A model generated the notes under the pieces. The model was given only the letters and a program-made list of their open reading frames with translations. It was not told the origin of the DNA and ran no database searches. Shown piece by piece: positions 32,965 to 42,716 of a stretch of DNA of 64,000 bases; positions within the stretch are counted from its first letter, which is position 1; the number at the start of each line of letters is the position of its first letter. A program made the translations under genes and the position numbers. The stretch is from Algoriphagus resistens (GTDB lineage Bacteria; Bacteroidota; Bacteroidia; Cytophagales; Cyclobacteriaceae). The stretch spans positions 1 to 64,000 of the forward strand of contig NZ_LMXN01000014.1 in the NCBI RefSeq assembly GCF_001442615.1, in the 5' to 3' direction.

Positions 32965-34524
32965 CTACCAGCTCGTCGGCTTATAATCTTTCAGAAACTT
33001 ACCGTTCCAGTGTTTTCCCGAATTGATCCCATCAAATAACGGATCCAGCACCCGGGCAGCTCCATCGACTATATCCAGTGGGGGCTGGAAGTCGTGCACT
33101 TCCTGCTTTCGCTTCGCAAGTTCGGCGGGATCTTCATCCGTCACCCATCCTGTATCTACTGCATTGGTATAAATACCGAATTTGGGTAATTCAGCGGCAG
33201 AAGTGAGTGTAAGCATGTTCAGTGCTGCCTTTGCCATATTGGTATGGGGATGTCGGGCTTCTTTGTGAAATTGATGAAATTTACCTTCCATGGCTGACAC
33301 ATTGATGATGTGTTTTTTTCCTGTATTGGATTTCTTCATGATGTTCACCAGCCGGTTACAAAGGACAAAAGGTGCTACAGAATTGACCAACTGGACTTCC
33401 AGCATTTCATTGGTGTGGATTTCCCCTAGCTTTAGCCGCCAGCTGTTGGTTTTTCGCAGATCTACTTGTTGGAGATCAGCATCGAGTTTGCCGATAGGGA
33501 AAATTTCTTCCGAGCTCAAAGAGTCATCGATACTATACGGGATCTGAGTAAGCTGGGCGGAAGAAGTCAATCCTATTCCAAGTTGCTTTCCATGCCAGGA
33601 AACAGGCAGATTTTTGCTTTCTCCTTCGGAAAATTCCTTACTCCAGGTGCGTATCTCTTGCAAGCAATTATGATGACGGGAAAGCAATTTTTGTGAAGCT
33701 GAAGAAAGATCAGCCCATGATAATGACTCATTTTCCATCAAATGCTGGTAAAAACCACTTGGTCGACGAACTGTCTGGGCGGCATTATTGATCAGCACAT
33801 CCAAATGCTCATATTGCTGCTCGATGTAATTGCAAAAAATCTCTACACTCGGGATATGTCTCAGGTCCAATCCATGAATGTGGAGACGATCCTCCCATTC
33901 ACAGAAATCAGGCTCCTTGGCGTAGCGCAATGCAGAATCCACAGGGAATCTAGTCGTAGCAATTACGGTCGCACCTGCACGAAGCATCATTAGTGTGATA
34001 TGATATCCTATCTTCAATCTTGAGCCAGTCACCAGAGCCACTTGACCCTGAAGGTCAGCAGTCTGGAAACGTTTGGCATAATTGAAATTCCCACAACCCG
34101 TACACATGGTGTCGTAGAAATGATGCAGTCGGTCAAAGGATTCCTTGCAGACATAGCATTCCCGGGGGGATTCAAGTAGGACAGCTTCATCAGTTTCCTT
34201 ACCAGTCAAAGCGATCATGCTAGGAGCTATAAAAATTGAAGCTTCCCGCGCAGAACGAATACCGGTGGATTTCCGCGCTTGAGCATCCTTGGCAATTACT
34301 TTCTTTCGGTGGATTTTTTTAGCGCCCTTTTTCCGCTCTGCAAGTTCTTCCTTACCAGGTCGCGAAAATTGCCCGGCAGCTATTAGCAGAGCAAGCCTGC
34401 TTTCGGTTGGAATGTCAAAAATCTGATCTGTATCTGCATTCAACCCCTCAAGCACCGCAATACATTGTGCAATTTGTTCGGTAGTGATTTTCACCGGTGT
34501 TACAGATTTTGGTTCCTCGTCCAT
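32965..34524 (-). CDS. Atypical SDR oxidoreductase with N-terminal Cys-pair domain
   Basis: 519 residues, about twice a normal SDR. Residues 1-110 are charged and helical. At about 123-145 there are two Cys pairs (CYVCKESF and CTGCGNFN) that look like a zinc ribbon. The Rossmann SDR core starts near 157 with VALVTGSRLKIGYH, lacking the usual GxG. NNAAQT and INVSAMEG match the NNAG and catalytic Ser regions. The catalytic YxxxK appears as TNMAK, so Tyr is replaced by Thr. An insertion of about 90 residues splits the core. Substrate unknown; may bind NAD(P) without classic SDR chemistry. Confidence 0.8.
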   Translation of the reverse strand: MDEEPKSVTPVKITTEQIAQCIAVLEGLNADTDQIFDIPTESRLALLIAAGQFSRPGKEELAERKKGAKKIHRKKVIAKDAQARKSTGIRSAREASIFIAPSMIALTGKETDEAVLLESPRECYVCKESFDRLHHFYDTMCTGCGNFNYAKRFQTADLQGQVALVTGSRLKIGYHITLMMLRAGATVIATTRFPVDSALRYAKEPDFCEWEDRLHIHGLDLRHIPSVEIFCNYIEQQYEHLDVLINNAAQTVRRPSGFYQHLMENESLSWADLSSASQKLLSRHHNCLQEIRTWSKEFSEGESKNLPVSWHGKQLGIGLTSSAQLTQIPYSIDDSLSSEEIFPIGKLDADLQQVDLRKTNSWRLKLGEIHTNEMLEVQLVNSVAPFVLCNRLVNIMKKSNTGKKHIINVSAMEGKFHQFHKEARHPHTNMAKAALNMLTLTSAAELPKFGIYTNAVDTGWVTDEDPAELAKRKQEVHDFQPPLDIVDGAARVLDPLFDGINSGKHWNGKFLKDYKPTSW

Positions 34525-34911
34525 GGTAGTTACTTACAAGGCCGCAAAAGTAGAGATTTAAAAAATGGAAAATGGCATGGAACAGCAAGATGGAATTTGG
34601 ATACGTTTTAATTTAAGAAAAAATTGTTCGATTTGTTTTACCCGGGTTTTTGGGGTGCTTGATTTTCCGATTGATATTCCCCCATTTCAGAACTAATGTT
34701 GTAGATATTTCTATTCCATTGGTTCCGGAAAATTCAGATGGGGCTACCCATAGTTGACAATTTGCAATCAAAAATGATTGAGCTGCTGCCCCTTCGCGGG
34801 AGACCTCAAAATGAGATGGGTAGGTTGCTTCGTTGCGCAGCAAGAAATTCCACAAATAACTAAGGGTATATCCAAATTCCCTTGTCATAGAACCAAACTA
34901 AACCAATTAGG
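34525..34911. other. Divergent intergenic interval 34525-34911
   Basis: Contains the SDR -7 element at 34545-34552. The remainder, upstream of the TonB-dependent receptor, has no coding signal; a weak minus-strand frame at 34613-34888 does not resemble a gene. Confidence 0.55.
34545..34552 (-). promoter_or_regulatory. -7 element of the atypical SDR gene
   Basis: TACTTTTG on the minus strand fits TAnnTTTG and implies a leader of about 15 bases. No TTTG at -33. Confidence 0.5.
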
Positions 34912-37256
34912 ATGAATTCGTTTACTAAAGTTCTTGGGATACTATTTTTCATGGCTACCAATCCTCTGCAAGCACAGCAACTCACGCAGACGGTACGTGG
35001 CACGGTAATCGACCAGATTACCAAAGCTCCTATGCCTGGCGCAACGGTAATGATTTTAGGTTCAGACCCAGTAATTGGGACTACCACAGATGTGGATGGA
35101 TATTTCAAACTCGCTGGATTGCCCTTAGGCAGTTACTCGCTTAAAGTAGATTTTATGGGATTTAAGGAAATTATTATTCCCAATGTTCAGCTGAACTCAG
35201 GTAAGGAAGTAGTTTTGACAATTTCTTTGGAAGAGGATATCACCCAAGTAGAGGAGTTTGTAGTTACGGCCACTGAAAAAGACAGGACTATCAACGATAT
35301 GGTCCAGGTCAGTGGAAGAACGTTCTCGGTGGAAGAGGCCAGAAAATTTGCAGCTGCAGTAAATGATCCAGGACGGATGGCAGCCTCTTTCTCTGGGGTT
35401 ACTAGCACAGATGACGGGAACAATAATATCTCCATCCGCGGTAACAGCCCGAATGGTTTGCTTTGGAGAATGGAGGGGGTAGACATTCCAAATCCCAATC
35501 ACTTTGTCAATCCCGGAACCTCTGGCGGTGGCGTGTCTATCTTGAGTTCTCAGTTACTGGCCAATTCCGATTTTCTTACAGGAGCTTTTCCGGCGGAATA
35601 TGGCAATGCATTGTCTGGGGTTTTTGATCTGAATCTTAGAAAAGGGAATAATGAAAACCGGGAATTCACACTTCAGGCAGGATTTCTAGGCTTGGACCTG
35701 GCAGCCGAGGGGCCGATTGCCAAAGGTTACAAAGGTTCCTATCTGATCAATTACCGATATTCCACGCTTTCTATGCTTTCAAAAATTGGTCTTCCGCTGG
35801 GTGACTTTGTGACCAATTTTCAGGATTTGTCCTTTAACCTATACATGCCTACTGGGACGAAAAGCAACATCACCCTTTTTGGCTTTGGCGGGCTGAGTGA
35901 CCAGAAAGGAGATGCGCAGCAGGATTCTCTGGAGTGGGAATCTGAAGAAGATCGCTACGGAAGCACATTCTTTTCCAATACAGGTGCCGTGGGAATCAAG
36001 CATTCTTATATAGTGAATGAAGGGAATTTTCTCCAAACAACTCTTCTTGCCTCAGGGAATTCACTTGGTACAACAGAGTCGCGATTGGACGACAACTTAC
36101 AGTTTCAGGATCGTTTTTATGAAAATTATAGCAATTCAAAAATCACCTTAAGTTCAGTTCTGAATACCAAATTTTCTTCGAAGACAAGCTTAAGAAGCGG
36201 ATTCTATTTGAACCAACTTTATTATAATCTGCGCGAGGACGACTTTGAGGAAGATACGCAAGGCTTGCAAACGAACATCAGCTCTAAAGGAAGTACCCAG
36301 AGTATCCAGGCTTTTTCCCAATTGAATTACCGTGCCAACGAGAAGCTCACACTTAATTTCGGACTGCACTACCTGCAGCTTTTACTGAACAATTCTAACT
36401 CGATCGAGCCACGCCTCAGTGCTTCCTATGTACTGGATGAAAAGCAGCGACTAAGCTTCGGATATGGCTTGCATAGCCAGGTGCAGCCGTTGGGGACGTA
36501 TTTCGCGGAGCAAGTTATTGCCAGCAAAATAATTCTTCCAAACGAAGACCTTGGGCTAAGTAAATCACATCATTTTGTGTTTGGTTATGATCGGGCGCTT
36601 ACTTCTTTCCTGCGTTTGAAGGTGGAAACTTATTACCAGCATTTATTTGATGTTCCAATCAAAAGAGGCGTGGATGAGACCTATTCTATCATCAATCAGC
36701 AATGGACTTTTGCCACTGATCCGCTGGTAAATGAGGGTTTTGGAAAGAACTATGGTGTTGAGCTTACCCTGGAGCAGTTTACCCACAATGATCTTTACTT
36801 TCTGCTTTCCACTTCTCTATATAACTCCAAGTATAAAACCAACGAGAATGTCTGGAGAAATACAGCGTACAATGGAAATTTCAATGTGACGCTTACAGCA
36901 GGAAAAGAATATCAGCTGAAAAAAGAGCGCGTACTTGGCTGAACCTTCGTGCGATCTACTCCGGTGGCCTTCGCACCACACCGATCGACCTGCAGCAATC
37001 CATCGAAAAAGGAGAGGGGGTTTATAATGAAAAACTGGCCTACTCAACTCAGAATCCAGCTTATTTTCGTGCGGATCTTCGCTTAAGCCTAAAGAAGAAT
37101 AAACCTAAATCCACTAGAACCTGGGCTCTGGATATCCAAAATGCCAGCAACCGACAAAATGTCTACGGCAGTTATTTTGAACCGATGGACGGAGAAATCA
37201 AAATTTCATATCAAGCTCCATTGATCCCGATTTTGAGCTATAGGGTAGAGTTCTAA
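34912..37256 (+). pseudogene. TonB-dependent receptor, frameshifted near 36919-36940
   Basis: The first frame (34912-36942, 676 residues) has a signal peptide ending near QAQQ, a CarboxypepD_reg-like domain (about 28-105, TVRGTVIDQITKAPMPGATV and TTDVDGYFKL), a plug with NISIRGNSPNGLLWRMEGVD and most of a 22-strand barrel. It stops early, in the middle of a strand. The missing end continues in another frame from about 36925 to the TAA at 37254-37256 (WLNLRAIYSGGLRTTPID to ILSYRVEF, a proper terminal barrel strand). One extra A in the A6 run at 36919-36924 would restore a protein of about 780 residues. No SusD-type partner is adjacent. Substrate unknown. It is either a recent mutation or a sequence error. 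Confidence 0.85.
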
Positions 37257-37430
37257 CACTAATCTCATTCTTTGCACGGGCGATATTTAATGGATAAACC
37301 TGTGAATTATTAAAGCGCATTAATAATATCGTTGCTAATTGTAGCATATTTGGGCTGTAATAACTGCTAGAATCCATTATTGGATCCAAAATCCTGTCTT
37401 ACATGAAAAACAGAAGTCTACTACTGTATT

Positions 37431-37928
37431 ATGAAAAGTCTTAAATCTACACTTCTTGTAAGTGTTTTTCTTTTTAGTCTCTTTGGATGTAACTCTGATG
37501 ATGATATCCCTTTCCAGACCAAATATTCATCAGAGGATCTAATAAAACTATTCGGTGGGGATTCCAAGCATTGGGGGATTCAGGCTTTTTATGATAACTA
37601 CAATCAGAAGATCTTTAATGACAAAAGTGACTGTTATACTGATGATACTTTTGTTTTTCAGAAAGGCTCCAATGAAATAATGGTCATTTTAGGGCAAGAA
37701 AGTTGTAATTTAGGTGATCCTGAAGACGAGATCACTACCGCTTCTTATGAATTTTATGAAAACGATGGTCTGATTTTTATATCGATTGGCAAAGCGGTTT
37801 CTGTCAATGGCGCCATTAAGAACACCTTTTTCTCGTTGCAACTAGTGGAGCTTACAGATACTCAGATGATTTTCGCAAGTGGGGGAAAAGGAGATTATAA
37901 GAGTGCAATAGTCTTTATAGCTGTTTAA
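37431..37928 (+). CDS. Small lipocalin-like lipoprotein, probably surface exposed
   Basis: 165 residues with a lipobox (SLFGC, Cys20). The next residues NSDDD resemble the acidic export signal that sends Bacteroidota lipoproteins to the cell surface. The mature part has a strand-rich lipocalin-like pattern with two Cys (CYTDDTFVF near residue 65 and SCNLGD near residue 97), probably a disulfide. It shares layout with the lipoprotein at 49912. Located after the receptor, with a 174-base gap. Function unknown. Confidence 0.7.
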   Translation: MKSLKSTLLVSVFLFSLFGCNSDDDIPFQTKYSSEDLIKLFGGDSKHWGIQAFYDNYNQKIFNDKSDCYTDDTFVFQKGSNEIMVILGQESCNLGDPEDEITTASYEFYENDGLIFISIGKAVSVNGAIKNTFFSLQLVELTDTQMIFASGGKGDYKSAIVFIAV

Positions 37929-38183
37929 GAGTCGGTTATGTAGTCTTTGGGAACTTCCGGATCCATATCCATTTTCTCTGTCTACCGCCATTTATTCTAG
38001 TTCTTGAGCAAATTTTGACTCTGGGGGATTGCAAGAACATGTGTTATCCCCCATTTTAGGCAGCATTGACTCTCTTAGTTATTGTTATTCTTTTTGAAGA
38101 CTTCGTAATCATGGGGCAGAGATTCTCTCGCAGTTGAGCATAAGTATTTGTGCATACACTGAAACTTGAGAAATCCCTTTAAA

Positions 38184-39071
38184 TCACCAATCGTTTTCAG
38201 AATAGAATTTCGGCCAAACCCGATTTGCTCCTAATTTAATCCGTTCAATCTCCTTAGTTGATAATCTTCTTTTCCAGGCTTTTATATTTTTTATAGAATT
38301 CCGGGTCAGATCTGTTCTTGCTTCTGAGCTCGTCGATTCCTGTATATACTTCTTTACTCCGTTATCAAAATCCAAATTCAAAAATGAAAACATCTTTTCG
38401 AACTCAGCCATAGGGTCCATGGACAGATCTTCATGCTTAACGAAATACCAATTGCTGTGTTTCTGGCGATAATAGGCAATAATGTCATGGATAATGTTCC
38501 AGAGCAATATTCCCTGGTCCACAAGATCTTTTTTGTGCTCAATGTACTCATCAATCATATCTGAGTAGTCCGTCATATAATCCTTCATTAGCAAATTCTG
38601 ATCTCTATATTGCCTGAAATTAAACTGCCAGTTTTTGACTTTTAGGCTGGCGACAAATGCGGCCGGATGCCTGATTAATATAACTATATCCCAGTCGAAG
38701 TTTTTATCAATCCACTCAGCAGACATCAGAGCAATGGGATCCTTGATGATCGCCCTGTCTGCGAATACTGCATTGAAGTCATCTAAAGCATGCTTTCTAT
38801 CCCGTAATGGATTAAAGTTCAAGAGTTTTTTTAAGTTGTAGGGACTAAACAGAGTGGAGAAAGAATCTATGTAGTTCTTTACTTCTTCCTGATGGGATTT
38901 AGGAGTACCATTTAAATACTCGAAGGTGTATTTTAGCGGCGAATAAGGCCTATAAATCCTGATATTGAAAGGTTCATGAACATAACGTACACCTTTTGCC
39001 TTGGCAATAACCTTTCCAGTCCAAGTAGAACCGGATCTGTGGGATCCTGATACTAAAATATTATTTTTCAT
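38184..39071 (-). CDS. Sulfotransferase family protein
   Basis: 295 residues without a signal peptide. The 5'-phosphosulfate loop is SGSHRSGSTWTGKVIAKA at residues 8-25. The 3'-phosphate motif is LIRHPAAFVASLKVKNW near residue 130. These bind PAPS. A possible catalytic base region is near HEPFN (residue 36). It could sulfate a carbohydrate or lipid; the GH16-like gene at 39365 may point to polysaccharide, but this is inference. Monocistronic. Confidence 0.85.
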   Translation of the reverse strand: MKNNILVSGSHRSGSTWTGKVIAKAKGVRYVHEPFNIRIYRPYSPLKYTFEYLNGTPKSHQEEVKNYIDSFSTLFSPYNLKKLLNFNPLRDRKHALDDFNAVFADRAIIKDPIALMSAEWIDKNFDWDIVILIRHPAAFVASLKVKNWQFNFRQYRDQNLLMKDYMTDYSDMIDEYIEHKKDLVDQGILLWNIIHDIIAYYRQKHSNWYFVKHEDLSMDPMAEFEKMFSFLNLDFDNGVKKYIQESTSSEARTDLTRNSIKNIKAWKRRLSTKEIERIKLGANRVWPKFYSENDW

Positions 39072-39364
39072 GTGAGTAGTTGGTTGGTGGTCTATAAAAA
39101 CGTCAAAACCTATTTTCTAGTTTTTTTCAGCTCCTGAATCATAGGTGTGAGAGGCAACTATGTCTGGACACCATTCAAAAAATGTAGGGGACAGGACTAA
39201 GTCCCGATGTGTATAAGAGGTTGGATTTTCGGTATGATTTCTTACATATGATCTTCAATACCCATTCCTATGGAGAGTTTAGTTCGTTTGCACCTATGGT
39301 ATGCCCAAAAGCAGTTCTGCTTACTGGTTTTTTATCAGGCGATATAATTTAGGGCTTTGTTGTC

Positions 39365-40237
39365 TTATTTCTCCTTGTATTCCATCCAGTCTACTTCCAG
39401 CTCAAAGGGAAATTCCGGTTTTTCAACAGCACTTGGTTTCCCTTCCACAGCCCAATCCTCTGTATGCCAAAAGTTCATCCGGTACTTAGATGCATGTTGG
39501 GGAATTCCGACTTGGGAACCTTGATAATCCCATAGTACAAGTGTGTCGGGAGATTCTGGGTGAATCATCCACCACCTGATCCGGTCACTTTCCCAATCAA
39601 ACCCATAGGTGTGAAACTGATCCGAGGCATTGTAACCTTCAATAACCGGGATGCTTTCTGGGATATTTTGTAAGCCTGTTAAAGGGGTTGGGTTTCCATC
39701 GAAACCAATTTTTGTGATTGTCTCCAGGATTTTTCCTTCTGCCAGATTGATGATCCTTCCAATGCGCTGCAACTTGCCAGGCTCGCCGGTCCAAGTGCCT
39801 ACATAAATGATTCTTGGATCAGCTAGCAGCCATTCGAAGTCAATTTCACTCAGACCTTCTAGGGGATCCTCATGGTAGGTAAAATAGCCTGCTACAGCAC
39901 CAATATTAGGCTGCTTTTTTGTCGCATCAGGGATTTTAAGCCGCGTGGAGTAAGTCCCAAAATGGGTGAAATGCTTGGATATAATCTCAGGCCCCTTTCC
40001 TGGGCCAGCCTGTTCTTCAGGGTTTAGGTTGAAGCTAAGTATTTCTGTGTCAGGCTCAGAAAGAGAGTTAGCCCCCATTTTGTATTTAAAATCTGCGGTT
40101 GTTCCAGTTGAGCCATAGTGAAAATATCTTGATTTAGCTCTGGAAAAATCTTCCCGAAAAGACCTATGCTTTTGACCGGATTTAGTTGGAATTAAGTTAG
40201 CCATCAGCAAAAAAAGCAAAATGAGTACCTGTTTCAT
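39365..40237 (-). CDS. GH16-like secreted glycoside hydrolase
   Basis: 290 residues with an N-terminal signal sequence (MKQVLILLFLLMANLIPTKSG). The catalytic signature is SEIDFEW near residue 136: E-I-D-F-E gives nucleophile, helper Asp and acid/base Glu of GH16. Other family points are HFGTYSTRLKIP before it and DQFHTYGFDWESDRIRWW after it, as in laminarinases and related beta-glucanases. Substrate cannot be set from sequence. No SusC/D pair adjoins it. Confidence 0.82.
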   Translation of the reverse strand: MKQVLILLFLLMANLIPTKSGQKHRSFREDFSRAKSRYFHYGSTGTTADFKYKMGANSLSEPDTEILSFNLNPEEQAGPGKGPEIISKHFTHFGTYSTRLKIPDATKKQPNIGAVAGYFTYHEDPLEGLSEIDFEWLLADPRIIYVGTWTGEPGKLQRIGRIINLAEGKILETITKIGFDGNPTPLTGLQNIPESIPVIEGYNASDQFHTYGFDWESDRIRWWMIHPESPDTLVLWDYQGSQVGIPQHASKYRMNFWHTEDWAVEGKPSAVEKPEFPFELEVDWMEYKEK

Positions 40238-40643
40238 AGGATTGAAGATAAGAGGATTTATTGGTAAGGATAGTTTGACTAATTGATTCCAAATACCAAT
40301 TGTCTTCTTGATCCCTATAGTGTATTGAAAACCATTTGACTGAATGGTGAAATGTAAAATATCATCAGTTTTATCGATGCATATTGGGGCACTTGAGCTG
40401 TGTACAAACTCGCGTTGAGGAGAAAAGAAGTGGGACTAACAGTAGAAAATTGACTTTTTTACCATTTCTAGGATCAAGGTTCAACTTTCCAATACTGACA
40501 GGCTAATCACATCTAATACAATACATTACATTTTCCTTTAATTGATACTTTTTTGAACATTAATCCATTCTGCTAATAATTGCTTGTTTGTGGATTGACA
40601 TATTCTCGAATTAATGAGCTAATTTTTAAGGCTTTAAATTTTC
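40238..40643. other. Divergent intergenic interval 40238-40643
   Basis: Upstream of both the GH16-like gene and the histidine kinase. AT-rich; no consensus promoter, repeat or RNA gene recognised. Confidence 0.5.
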
Positions 40644-42716
40644 ATGGAAATGAAGTCACATTTTTTCATAATGTTTCTTTTACTACAAGCCTATTCGGGT
40701 TGTGCGCAAAATGGACTTGATTCACTCCGTACACTTCTGGAGGTAGGGGATTTGCATGATTCTACAAAGATTTCAGTTTATAATGAACTGGCATTTTATT
40801 TTGCATCACGCGATCCAGAGCAGGGGTTAAAGTATGCCGATTCTGCTTTGTTCCTTTCCAAAGCCCAAGGATTGATTTCACTGGAGGCAGCTTCCTACAA
40901 TAATCAGGGCGTTAATTATTGGTATCAGGGGGCGGATAGTCTCGCTCTTTTATCTTATCAAAAGGCTTTGGGGATTTTTCAGAAGCTAAAAAATCGAAAA
41001 AGGGAAGCCGTTGCTTTCAATAACCTGGCATTGCTTTCCTACAACAGGGAAGATTACGCGAGTGCATTGGATTATCATCAAAAGGCAGAAGCGATTTTCC
41101 GGGAACTGGATTTGAAAAAGAACCTGATCAGCAGTCTTTCCAACATCGGCGTGGTGTTTTTGGCTTTGGCAGATTATCCAAAAGCGCTCGAGTACTTTTT
41201 GGAAGCCTCTTTCCAGGCAAAAGATGAGGAGGTGGGAATTAGAGGAAATCTGTTGACAAATCTGGGCTTAGTGTCCAAAAATATGAACCAACTGGACAAT
41301 GCACTGGAATATCACTCCAAAGCACTGGAAATATTTCAAGAGAATCAGCAAAAGCAGGAGGAAGCCAATACCTTGGCTAATCTGGGGAATATTTATCAGC
41401 AATTGGGTGAATTGCAGGAAGCCGACAGTTTGCTGAACCTTGCTTTGTCCATCAATTTGCAAATAGGGAATACCAGAAGAATTGCATCGGATTATTCCAA
41501 CCTTGGCATTTTGTACAGCGCATTTGGTGAACTGACGAAAGCGGAACATTCACTGCTTCAGGCACAAAAACTCTATGAAGAATTAAATGACCGGGTCAAT
41601 CTGTCCTTGGTGAAGCTGGAGCTTTCAGGCTTGGAAATTGACAAAAATCCAGGCAAACCCGATTGGAATAAAGTGCTGGACCTACAGCGTGAGTCTATGG
41701 ATCTGGCGGATGAGTCGCAGTCAATTCTAAGAAAACAATTGGCTTTGGAAGCAATTTCGAAAACTTATCAAAAGCTAGGCGACCCGACCAAATCCTTGGA
41801 AGCTTATCGTGAAAGTGTGTCCTTGCGGGACAGTATTTTCAATGATGAAAATGAAAAGAAACTGTTACGCCTGCGGATAGAATACGACGTCAAAGCCAAG
41901 AATGCGTCGATTTTAGCAACTAGCGAACTGGAAAAGGAGCAGTTGAAAGCAGAAAAAGCAGCAGAAAGTTTTCGTGCTAAGCTCTATTTGATGGTTCTGG
42001 TCTTCCTGTTACTTTGCTTGGGTGTAGGGATGTATTTGCTGCGAAAAAGGAATCAGGTTCGTCGGGCAGTTTACCGAAGTAAAATTGCCGAACTACAGTT
42101 GAAATCCCTAAGGGCACAGATGGATCCACATTTTATTTTCAATGCGTTAAGTTCCATCAGTAATTTTCTTCTCAAAAACCGTACAGAAGACGCTGAGTAT
42201 TATCTGGGTAAGTTTGCCAAACTCATACGGATGATCCTGGAATCGTCGGAACTGCAATTGGTCAGCCTCTCTAACGAAATGGAACTTTTGCAAGCATATG
42301 TTAGCCTTGAAAGTATGAGATTGGGAAAGGGAATTCACCTGCGCTGGGAACTTCCCAAAGAAATAGATGCTGAGGAGATTTATATTCCCCCTATGTTGCT
42401 CCAGCCCTTGGTGGAAAACAGCATCTGGCATGGGTTTTCCGGAATGGAGCAAGAAGGTGAGATCGTGATCAAAGTCCGAACAGATACAGGCTCCCTGTAT
42501 TTATCTGTGATAGATAATGGTCAAGGGGGAGCTACTGCGGACCATGAAAAGGGTGAAAATCCTAGCCGCCAGTCTATGGCGCTGAAAATAATGCAGGAAC
42601 GAATAGAATTACTTGGTACGAGTCAGGCGGGGAGCCACATAAATTCAATATCTTGGAAGTCTTTGAATAGAGGTTTTCAGGTTGAAATAGTTATTCCAGA
42701 TTTTTCAATGGTATGA
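40644..42716 (+). CDS. TPR-domain LytS-type sensor histidine kinase
   Basis: 690 residues. Signal or anchor segment at the N-terminus, then seven or more TPR repeats (about 25-400) outside the membrane, one membrane helix (about 446-465, LYLMVLVFLLLCLGVGMYLL) and a coiled stretch. The His_kinase domain has DPHFIFNALSSISNFLL (His about 495), with an ATPase part showing LLQPLVENSIWHG and VIDNGQGG. It autophosphorylates on His and passes phosphate to the LytTR regulator encoded next, with which it overlaps by four bases. TPR-sensor kinases of this kind are frequent in Bacteroidota; the signal is unknown. Confidence 0.93.
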   Translation: MEMKSHFFIMFLLLQAYSGCAQNGLDSLRTLLEVGDLHDSTKISVYNELAFYFASRDPEQGLKYADSALFLSKAQGLISLEAASYNNQGVNYWYQGADSLALLSYQKALGIFQKLKNRKREAVAFNNLALLSYNREDYASALDYHQKAEAIFRELDLKKNLISSLSNIGVVFLALADYPKALEYFLEASFQAKDEEVGIRGNLLTNLGLVSKNMNQLDNALEYHSKALEIFQENQQKQEEANTLANLGNIYQQLGELQEADSLLNLALSINLQIGNTRRIASDYSNLGILYSAFGELTKAEHSLLQAQKLYEELNDRVNLSLVKLELSGLEIDKNPGKPDWNKVLDLQRESMDLADESQSILRKQLALEAISKTYQKLGDPTKSLEAYRESVSLRDSIFNDENEKKLLRLRIEYDVKAKNASILATSELEKEQLKAEKAAESFRAKLYLMVLVFLLLCLGVGMYLLRKRNQVRRAVYRSKIAELQLKSLRAQMDPHFIFNALSSISNFLLKNRTEDAEYYLGKFAKLIRMILESSELQLVSLSNEMELLQAYVSLESMRLGKGIHLRWELPKEIDAEEIYIPPMLLQPLVENSIWHGFSGMEQEGEIVIKVRTDTGSLYLSVIDNGQGGATADHEKGENPSRQSMALKIMQERIELLGTSQAGSHINSISWKSLNRGFQVEIVIPDFSMV

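Noticed and set aside
34613..34888. Minus-strand frame of 91 codons upstream of the receptor
   Set aside because: Composition and lack of any motif suggest chance; no promoter or neighbour supports it.
36919..36925. Programmed -1 frameshift at AAAAAAG in the TonB-dependent receptor
   Set aside because: The heptamer is not in the A-AAA-AAG register relative to the first frame, and receptors of this kind are not known to need frameshifting; mutation or error is simpler.
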